A stretch of DNA of 64,000 nt from Ilyonectria destructans (taxonomy: Eukaryota > Ascomycota > Sordariomycetes > Hypocreales > Nectriaceae): positions 372,001 through 436,000 of the forward strand of contig JAHEWK010000014.1 in the NCBI GenBank assembly GCA_020740775.1, written 5' to 3'. The translations under genes and the position numbers were made by a program. Each line of letters starts with the position of its first letter. Positions within the stretch are counted from its first letter, which is position 1. Below the pieces are notes generated by a model, which was given only the letters and a program-made list of their open reading frames with translations, was not told the origin of the DNA and did no database searches. Shown one piece after another: positions 56,101 through 64,000 of this stretch.

Positions 56101-59100
56101 GAAAATCTTTTTCTTTTCTTTCCTCTTGGCCGTTGGTCCGTGGTCGGTAGTTTGCGGCCGGGACTTGTCGGTGTGGATGTCATTGGCACCGGCGGGTGGG
56201 ACGATCAATGAGGATCGGCTTGCCCTGGTCGCCTGATGCCTTTGTGTGTCTCGTCGCCGGCCGTTCCGGGATGCAGATTTCTGGCGGCATGGCATGTCAC
56301 GACGTAGTATGGGAGTTGCTGCAGGCCTCGGTCGGCATGGGTGGGTTCTGCAACAGCAAAAAACGCTCGCTAGTCACGCACGACTTCTTTTTTTCTTACC
56401 AGTGGATCGTTTTCTGTGCAACGTGAGGTATTTCGGCATGAACCGCGGGAGCCTTGGCTTTTGGCGACGGAGTGTGCTTTTCTTTTTGCTCCGGCTGTTC
56501 AAGTTGAGTGTTGTTGATGTCCGCGGAGGCTTCGGGCCACTCCGGCCTCCCGCCGCCGGCCCCGAGCTGCCGAATCGGACATTGCCAACTAAAACCAAGA
56601 CCATGGATGCTGGTGACTGGCTACTGCTTGCTTCTGATATGCGTATCGTAATCTGCGTCATGCTGAAGATGTCATGCTTGTTCCAGAGCTTCGAAGTGCT
56701 CACTCTGACCATGCATGAACGTATTGGGTCCTCAACCCGACACGTCGTCCACGCGTTGACTTGTCGACGCTGTGTCCACGTAGCGAGCCATGCAGCTTCA
56801 CGAGTGCACACAGGATGGCTACACACACTGGCCTTTGTTGAACAATCCATGCCAACGTAAGACGTATATTACTGTAGTCGTGGCCCTACGCCCCGCAGTT
56901 TCGAGCGGCCCATCGCTACTTATGCGGACGGGATCGACAAGGCTGGTCACTGCATGAGTCTGAGACCGCCCGGTCGAGGCTCGCGGATGATCCTACATAG
57001 TAAGCTGGGGTGTTTGCTCTGATGGCCGAATGCAGAAAGGTAATGTCTGGAGACTAAAGTTTCAACGTTATGCTATCATCTCTTGAGCTTTCAGTAGGTA
57101 GAATGACGATGCTCCCTTGGCGTTGAGTAAGGAGCACCCTGCTCATGACATCTCTTCCTTGCCAGCAACATGGCTAGTACAAAGTCATTGAGTACAGGAG
57201 CAAAGTATTGACGTCAAAGCGAGGAACCAATCACTTGTGAGCAAAGTGCAAAGGTCCGAATTGCTTACTTCTTCTTGTTCACTCGCCCCCCATGCGCCTA
57301 ACCCAAACTCTCACATCAGCAACCCAATCAACCAAACAAATCCCACGTAGCACAAGGTCTTCCCATCCCATTCCACCCCAAATCCAACCCCACGTCCCAG
57401 CTGCTATCCAAGCCTCACCCAGACCGGCCCAATCCAAATCCGGGGTCCAAGGGTCTTTGACGCCTCACCCCCCCTTCTTCTCTTGAACTCAGCCAAAGAA
57501 AATAAGCTCATGCCATGTCCACCCAGACAACGTGGGCTAGGCCGCGGAACTTCTGGCATGTGCGATGGGACACGTCATCGTGATGGTGGTGGACACTTTG
57601 GCTAAACGTCGCGAGTGAAGTCTATGTGAGGTTCCGGGGAGCTTGTAGAGCTTCGGGGTTGACTAGGGAAACTCTACCCAGAGATTTGGGACTGGGGTTG
57701 TTTGAAAGGAGGAGGAGAATGTGTTTGTGGATTGCAAGGCATGTTTTGCAATGTTTGTTGAGTATTGCTATTTGCACACATGCATCTTGTTTTCCGCACA
57801 CCCAAGAAAGGTGTCTCAATGCTCATGTTTTATCAATAATGCACATAATGCAGTATGCGAAGGGAAGAAGTTTAGGAAACTGACTCGTAGTGTTTGACAC
57901 TCTTCGTACACATTTTTCTTCTTCATTGAAACAACAAGATAGGCCCTTGGCTTACACGTGTACTGGCAACGACACACTTGGATCAAATGCCTGGAGTGAG
58001 CTGAGGCTCGGCGGAAAGATCTGCATCTGTGTGCGAATAGCAAAGTGTTTATTATGTGGATAGGCGATCATTTCCGATTATCAGACACAGCAACAAACTG
58101 CTAATATCTACTAACAAAAAGAAAATATCCTCATCTCTACGACTCACGACACGGAAGATGTCTAACATATCAAGAGGTCAGGGTGCCCTAGTACACACAT
58201 ACCCAGAGGGGGGACTAGAAGCTCAACAGTAATAAAAAAAAACACCAACAATAGTATCAACAATACAGACCATATACCCAGTCCATTTAAAGGTCAACAG
58301 TTACTCAAACAGACTAAGGTTTCTAGTCCAACTGGTTACCTTTCCTGATACTATGTCTAACATATATAATTCGGATTCATTATCATGCTGAACTTAAAGT
58401 TCTACGTGCTATTACTTGCTTCCGAGGGAGAGAAAGGAGAGAAGAGAGAGTGGACGTACAGACCTAACAGACAGGCCTGACATATACGGAGATGATATGT
58501 TCCGTCACATATATCTACCTGGGCCTACGTCGAACACGGGACCTAAAGACAGCTTTGTAATCTATGACGGCTGATTGTTCTTGTTAAGTTAAGGGCACGC
58601 TCTCCTGAACATGGGGGACATGATTTTGAAACCCCGAGATGGGCTGGCTTCTTGAGATACACGATGACTTCAAAGTGCAAAGAGAATGTCTAAATAAAGC
58701 TCCGTGAACGACGTTGTATACTCGGACATTTGACTACAATAATATATACTTTCTCGTCTCAACTACCGCCTCAACGACGTCCAACTCATATAGGAGTCCC
58801 TGGCCGAGGAATCAAGCAAGCACTTCCGTGGCCGTCTCATCCTCCTGAAAATCACCACCAACGCCATGCCGCATTATCCGAGAGACCACGTGTCTCGCCG
58901 CGGTATCAAAGCACCAGAATCGTATCAAGTCAAGCAAGAAAAAGAGAATATGCGAATCGTCCTCGGTCTAGCGCGACCTCTACCTGTGCCTTTGGGAGAA
59001 CATTTTCCTCAAGACTTTTGTTGTTAAACCAAACCAAAAACGCGTGAGGCAGTGGCATGCCCCAGAAGATATGGCAGAGTCATTATCTTCTGATCTTGAA

Positions 59101-59133
59101 GGGATAAGATGGGTAAGGTGAGTACATGGGCTT
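50198..59133. other. 8.9-kb gene desert
   Basis: From the AUR1 start to the RPA34-like stop I can support no gene. 50495-50620 is purine-rich (C/T on the AUR1 sense strand) and fits its leader. 51270-51310 carries CACACAGCG-type tandem text, and 51645-51685 a GAGCGATG repeat. Many open frames over 100 codons exist (for example 50506-51114 and 56246-56860, plus), but they overlap others, lack family resemblance and contain Arg/Ser-biased text typical of GC-rich non-coding DNA. GGTACC/CCTAAG micromotifs recur (51065, 51735-51775, 53140-53175, 53427). Confidence 0.4.
58050..58600. repeat. AT-rich patch with internal short direct repeats
   Basis: Composition changes to clearly AT-rich. A 13-nt direct repeat, ATGTCTAACATAT, occurs about 195 bp apart (near 58158 and 58353). 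No coding capacity. It may be a degenerate mobile-element relic. Confidence 0.35.
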
Positions 59134-61218
59134 CTAGCTCGACCCGACCTTGGGGGGTGGCACTGGCGTCACCTTTCTGCTGGGTGTTTTGGCCTTGGCG
59201 CTCTCCTTCTCCTTGCGCTTCTTGGCGCGCTTCTCCTCCTTGGTGAGGTTGGGTGACGAGGGGGGAATCCCCTGGGAGGAGTGAGGAACGGCGGGCACAG
59301 GGACAGGCGTTTGCTTGGAGTTGTTGGTCAGGATAGGTAGCTCAAGCTTGGGCTCCTTGACCTTTTTGGACTTCTTGGAGGTGATGGGTGCCGGGGGAGA
59401 AACAGATCTGGGGGTGGGAGTGGCCTGGGGGATGGCTGGTGGCGGGACATGAGTCTGCTTCTTTGCGGAAGTGGATGGAGCCTCGGAGCCAAGATCCGGG
59501 CTGCCAGAGCGGTTCGTCTTCTGCTTCTTCGGCTTGATCACAGCAGACTTGCTCTCCGCCATCAGTTGCTCGGCGGCGGCGGCGGCATCATCCTCCGAGA
59601 TGGTGTGCTTCCGCTTACCCTTGCGAGCGACTTCAGGAGTTGGGACATCCAGTGTCCGGGAGCTTGGGGGCTCAATGACGCTTGCGCCGGCGTTCTTTTG
59701 CTTCGTCTCCTTTCCGGCCGACGGCGTAGCCAGAACAACAGCGTCCTTATCCTTTCGCTTCTTTTCCTTCTTGCTTGAGGTCTTGGACGTAGTAGGGACA
59801 GCAGGAGCTTCCGTCATCTCGGTATCCTCTTCCGCCTCGCTACCGTCCGCTTCGAGGCTGTCGGTGGGCTCGTTGACACCGATGGGCTGGTACCGGGGCT
59901 TGAGACCCTTGGGCTGGGCGCGAGGGGTTCGTCTTTCAGCGGGTTCAATGACAGAGCTAGGGAGGCTGGCCAGTTGTGTAATCTTCTTGACCTGCATGAC
60001 TTGGTTGACTTGTCGAGTAGCTAGGCATGTCGAGTTAGCACCGCTTTAGAATATTGAAGGCGTCAAAAACGTACATGATCGATATTGTGAGCCGTCTGCA
60101 GATGGAATGAGGATCTGAATGTTGCCCTTGGGAGCAATACTCTCGAACGAAACACCATAGTCATCGCCGCCGTGGGAGAAGAGTGGGTTGTGGCGCTGGG
60201 ATTGGTCCATGGGGATCTCCAAGTTCTGAACCACGGAGATGGGCACGTTGGAGGGGACAGTGAAGTACCAGAATTGCTTGCCCTCGAGGTTGGCCTGGTT
60301 GCAAATCTCAGCCACGTCCTTGCCATTGACACCGTCGTCGCCCTTGCGGAGGACGAAATCGGGGGCAATGAAGTTGGGGACAGCAGCGAGCTGTCTCTTA
60401 TCCTGGCGGTCCTCGATGTGCATAGATTCATCGGCCATCTCCTCGTCTTCGTCCTCACTGGACGAAGAGCTGTCAGCCTCAGCTTCGACTGGCTTCTTGG
60501 TAGGCTTGACCGGCTCGTCTTCGTTCTCGCTCTCGCTCGAACTCTCTTCGCTGGAGCTGCTCGAAGTCGTTGCAGCAGTAGCCTTTCCGTTCACCACGGG
60601 CTTCGCCTTGCCCTTGGCCTTGGTCTCGGGCTCAGCCTCACTCTCAGATTCGCTCTCAGAAGAGCTGGATTCCTCGCTGCTAGAATCAGAGCTGGCCTCC
60701 TTGGCAGCGGCAGGCTTGGTGGGCTTCGCAGCTGCTTCACTGTCGCTCTCACTATCGCTCTCACTATCGCTCCCACTATCGCTCGAGGTGTCGGATGAAC
60801 TGCTGGTATCGTCCGAGGACTCTGCCTCAGGCTTGACCTTGGCAGACTTTTTTGCCGCGGTTGTGTTCTTGGAAGACGCGTTCCGTTCGACGTCGCTATC
60901 GGCGATCTCGACGTCCTTGTTGCGACGACGCGAGGCAGGAGTGGGAGTCTTCACATCAGGCGCGCCGAGTTTTCGAAGAAAGTCAGAGCCACCCTCACCG
61001 TCACTGCTGCTATCGGTATCGCTGGGAGCTTCTTCGTCATCGTCGTCGCCGGGGCTCTTGAAGAGGTTGTTGGGATTGAAGGAGTCGGGATCCTTCTTGA
61101 CGACGGGCGCACGGCCAGCAGGGCGGCGGTTGAACTGAGATTCGGCGGACAGGCCCTTCTTGGTGTTCTCGATGTGCTTGCTAAGCGAATGTATCTTAAA
61201 CGGTTGCTTGTACGCCAT
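59134..61218 (-). CDS. RPA34: RNA polymerase I subunit RPA34-like protein with long Ser/Asp-rich region
   Basis: Minus-strand exons 61218-60075 and 60020-59134 (54-bp intron, GTACGT...CCTAG); 676 residues. Seen: MAYKQPFKIHSL start; a highly acidic Ser/Asp/Glu-repeat region (residues about 55-270, including a 12-bp tandem repeat coding SDSE); then the RPA34.5 fold, about 282-400 (APDFVLRKG, FWYFTVPSNVPISVVQNLEIP, YGVSFESIAPKGNIQILIPS); and a Lys- and Pro-rich C-terminal tail with KKEKKRKDK-type basic runs. In yeast Rpa34 pairs with Rpa49 on Pol I and aids elongation through rDNA chromatin. The RPA34 domain is well recognised; the Ser/Asp-rich N-terminal region resembles nucleolar SRP40-like tracts. 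It is divergent from GRC3. Confidence 0.85.
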
Positions 61219-61618
61219 CGTGGGCGGTTTTCTGGGCGTGGTGCGCGCTGGGGAGGACTCAATTGGCAAGGTGAGGGAGGGTTGAGAGGTGAAGTGCTCG
61301 AAGTTGGCGATGAAATTTTGGCGGGTGGCAGAAAGTCGAATCGCGCTAGTGCGGTCCCCCACCGAGACGCGCTGGGTCACTTTTTTTTTGCGCAAGGGAA
61401 AATTTGGTGGCTGCGCTTATCGATAAGGCCTCACTTTGCTCTCACTTAGCCGCTCAGTCATGGATGAACTGGACAAACGAGCTCATCGCTCGATGGCTTG
61501 ACCGCGTTTCCTGGTTCCATTATTGCGCCACTAGAGTAATATGTCATTTTATTTTACTGCGTCTGCGAGTATCCAAATATCGGCGTTTGACTAAGAGACA
61601 AGGCCGACCCCCCTTGCT
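61219..61618. promoter_or_regulatory. Bidirectional promoter RPA34 / GRC3 with PAC and RRPE-like motifs
   Basis: 400 bp between two divergent ribosome-synthesis genes. On the minus strand at 61489-61480 is GCGATGAGCT, a perfect match to the yeast PAC element (GCGATGAGMT). At 61307-61319 is GCGATGAAATTTT, a one-mismatch PAC running into an RRPE-like TGAAATTTT. A GAAAATTT lies at 61398-61405. PAC and RRPE mark ribosomal-RNA and ribosome-biogenesis genes (bound in yeast by Dot6/Tod6 and Stb3). Function here is inference. Confidence 0.6.
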
Positions 61619-64000
61619 ATGTCATCCAACAAGAAACGGAGACTGGAGGGTCTCGAAACTCCAAAGTGTAAGCCGTCGCATGCCATCCCAGCCCTCTATT
61701 CTCTTAGCTAGAAGAGTTCATTCAAGTTTATGCACTGACGGTAGATGCTGCAGCTATGAGCGCCATCAGTGCCCTGGCAGCTCGTCGACGGGAGGCAGCG
61801 AGTGCTGCTACACCCCCAGCCAATACTTCTCCAGAGGTTGACGACAAACCAATAATAAGCACCACCAACTTTTACAGCCCCTTGCAAAAAGCTGGGAGCA
61901 AGGGCGGACCACATGGGACACCTAGCAAGAGCACCCCGAAACCGTCTTCGCAACAACGGGGTTCTGAATCCCGCGTAGCTCGACTCAAGGCTGTCCTCTC
62001 CCCAAGGTAGACTCTCTGATATCTTTCACCGTCCACGAAACTGACAAGTGGTTCAGCGACGGTCTGAGTAATGCAGCCTCGGAATCATCGTCATCCTCTC
62101 AAAATATCATACAGTACTCATCCTTTCGACCAACCAAGAGGAACCACCGTATCAAAACTGGAGGCGTGGTTGAGCTGCGGCTGGAGGAGAGCGAGGTACG
62201 ACCCGGCCCTTAGTATCTGAAGCGTGCCACGCTGACTTGAGTAGCGATTTCTGGTTCTCGGCAGCTTTGGTATTCGGGTTCTACGTGGCGAAGTGACGAT
62301 CGCGGGTGCCTGCTTACGGCCTTCCGAGACCATCAAATGGATTCACGCTCCTCACTGCCATGCAGTTCCGGTGTTGCGAAGCGCGGAGAACACTGGCTTG
62401 GAGCTTCACCCTGATAATGCCGCGCGAGGACTGCGTCAGTTGGGCCGGTTGTCGCCTTTATTCAGGAAGATGTGGAATGAACCAGCGGACGCGACCTCGG
62501 GAAGGAGAAGTGCTAAGGAAGCAACTTTCCAAATTGTGAGCCTCCAGACTCTTGAAACAATGCCTAGCTAACAAAGTTTCAGCTGCATACTTCCGATGAT
62601 GCCCCTAAGCGAAGCATCATCCAGGACCTGGTCTCGCCCCCTGAGTGGAACAGGAAACTTGCTTCTCTGGTCTCGGCCGCCCGCAAGAAACCGTCTCTGT
62701 CGACTCTAGTTTGCGGGCCAAAATCAGCTGGAAAATCCACATTCTCACGGCTCCTCACAAATCGGTTTATAACAGACCGAATTTTGAGCCAGAGCGCCAA
62801 GGGTGTTGTGGTTCTTGACCTAGACCCAGGGCAGCCCGAGTACGCCCCCGCGGGAACTTTATCCCTCGTTCACGTTACGCAACCGAATCTATCCAGTCCA
62901 TTTACACATCCTGGCATCAATGACTCTGCGAACGAGATCATTCGGTGTCATGCCCTGGCATCGGTTACCCCTGCCACGAACCCGGAGCTGTACCTCGCTT
63001 GTGCCGCAGATCTCTTTGACACATACAGCAAGACCATCCAAGACGTCCCAATCATTGTCAACACTCCCGGTTGGATTTTAGGGACAGGTCTTGACTTACT
63101 CTCCGAGGTGATAGGGCAGATGGAACCTGATGAAGTACTTTACATGTCAGAAGATGGGCCAGCAGAAACTGTTGACACGTTGCGGGGTGTGACTAAGTCA
63201 ACTCTTTTCGAATTGCCATCCCAGCAATCCGAGTTTACCTCAAGAACTGCTGCGCATTTGAGAGCGATGCATACAATGTCATATTTTCACCTGGACGAGC
63301 CGACTTCGAGTTTGCCGGACTCGGCAGTTCCGAGGATGAGATGGAACCCAACTCCTCTCAGCGCGAAACCTCCACTTCTAGTTCCATATTCATCACCGCA
63401 ACCTGGGATACGGTGTCTCCTCTCATACGACTATCAGGCACCTCCAGAACTACTAGCAGACGCGGTAAATGGAATGGTCCTCGCCGCTGTGGAAATTGAG
63501 GATCCGAAAGCATTTGGAGACTTGGAACTGGGCTGGTCATCTGCTCCAGCCATAAATACCATGGAAGTTGATACAAACGCCAAGATGGGGTCAAAGCGCG
63601 TGCTCCCTACGACTCCTGAAGGCCTCCCTTTTATTCCAAACTACAATGATGTTGCCCTCGACCCCAGGTATTCCCGTACTGTCGGGTTGGTTCTCATCCG
63701 GGGAATAGACAAAACAACCAAGACTCTCCAACTACTAACGCCGATTTCTTCTGATGTCATCAAGGACATCAAATCGAAAGATCGAGATATCGTCCTTGTA
63801 CATGGCAAGTTTGATGCCCCAAGCTGGGCATACACTGAGGACCTTTACGAGCAAGCTGGACATGACGAGGGAACTGATGAATGGCTCGATGTCACAGAAG
63901 AGGACACAGACGATGATGATTCGACTGCGGAGCCAGAGGATGTCGAGAAGGTCAGCGACCTTACGGCAATTCCTTGGGTCGAGGTACTAAAGGGCAATGA
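61619..64000 (+). CDS. GRC3: Polynucleotide 5'-hydroxyl kinase Grc3 (3' end cut by window)
   Basis: Phosphorylates the 5'-OH left by Las1 in ITS2 pre-rRNA cleavage and acts in Pol I termination. Exons 61619-61667, 61745-62006, 62057-62195, 62245-62535, 62583 to beyond 64000; phases match and about 720 residues lie in the window. Seen: basic N-terminus MSSNKKRRLEG, Ser-rich linker, N-terminal beta-sandwich domain (VVELRLEESERFLVLGSFGIRVLRGEVTI), kinase P-loop CGPKSAGKS at about residues 291-299, VVVLDLDPGQPEYAPAG (Walker B-like, typical of Clp1/Grc3), IIVNTPGW and a C-terminal domain. An acidic Asp/Glu run precedes the window edge. The start lies downstream of the PAC-containing promoter shared with the RPA34-like gene. 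Confidence 0.93.

Noticed and set aside
56246..56860. 204-codon plus-strand ORF with a hydrophobic stretch
   Set aside because: Overlaps a minus-strand open frame of similar length, no splice or leader logic; probably chance.

Overview
The window is nuclear DNA of a filamentous ascomycete. The evidence is short spliceosomal introns (about 40-100 bp, GTAAGT/GTATGT donors, CTAAC-like branch sites), pyrimidine-rich leaders, a tRNA with a small intron after the anticodon, and protein families typical of Pezizomycotina (FacA/Acu-5 acetyl-CoA synthetase, fungal ADAM, Aur1-type inositol phosphorylceramide synthase). Composition and protein wording suggest Sordariomycetes, possibly Hypocreales; the species cannot be fixed from the sequence. 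Gene models below were spliced by hand and the coding lengths were checked for frame.

Layout. 1-12.6 kb is gene-dense housekeeping DNA: the 26S proteasome lid subunit RPN6 (partial) divergent from mitochondrial GrpE (MGE1); two unrecognised minus-strand genes (one with an in-frame TAG unless a 96-bp intron is accepted); then RFC1, mitochondrial ribosomal protein L16 and the small RFC clamp-loader subunit (yeast Rfc5/human RFC3). 12.6-24.2 kb holds acetyl-CoA synthetase, with an unusual Pro/Val-rich N-terminal extension, and a membrane-anchored ADAM metalloprotease, separated by long gene-free stretches. 24.8-29.8 kb has a 130-residue unrecognised protein and a LisH-WD40 protein (TBL1/Sif2 type). 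29.8-34.9 kb has no gene I can support. 34.9-50.2 kb holds a TMEM115-like Golgi protein, a tRNA-Lys(CTT), an AT-rich island, a Fre/Nox-type flavocytochrome, a Nab3-like RNA-binding protein, an ICT1-like mitochondrial release factor, a CaM kinase and the Aur1 inositol phosphorylceramide synthase. 50.2-59.1 kb is again a gene desert with a second AT-rich patch. 59.1-64 kb is a divergent pair for rRNA synthesis and processing: an RPA34-like Pol I subunit and GRC3 (partial).

How the genes work together. There are no operons, but three head-to-head pairs share promoters, and two of them are functionally matched: RPN6/MGE1 (protein quality control, with a GAA..TTC heat-shock-like site) and RPA34/GRC3 (rRNA production, with PAC/RRPE-like motifs). 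RFC1 and the small RFC subunit, two parts of one clamp loader, lie within 3 kb of each other, and both have paired ACGCG motifs upstream. I see no transposase, CRISPR array, secondary-metabolite cluster or clearly new multi-gene system.
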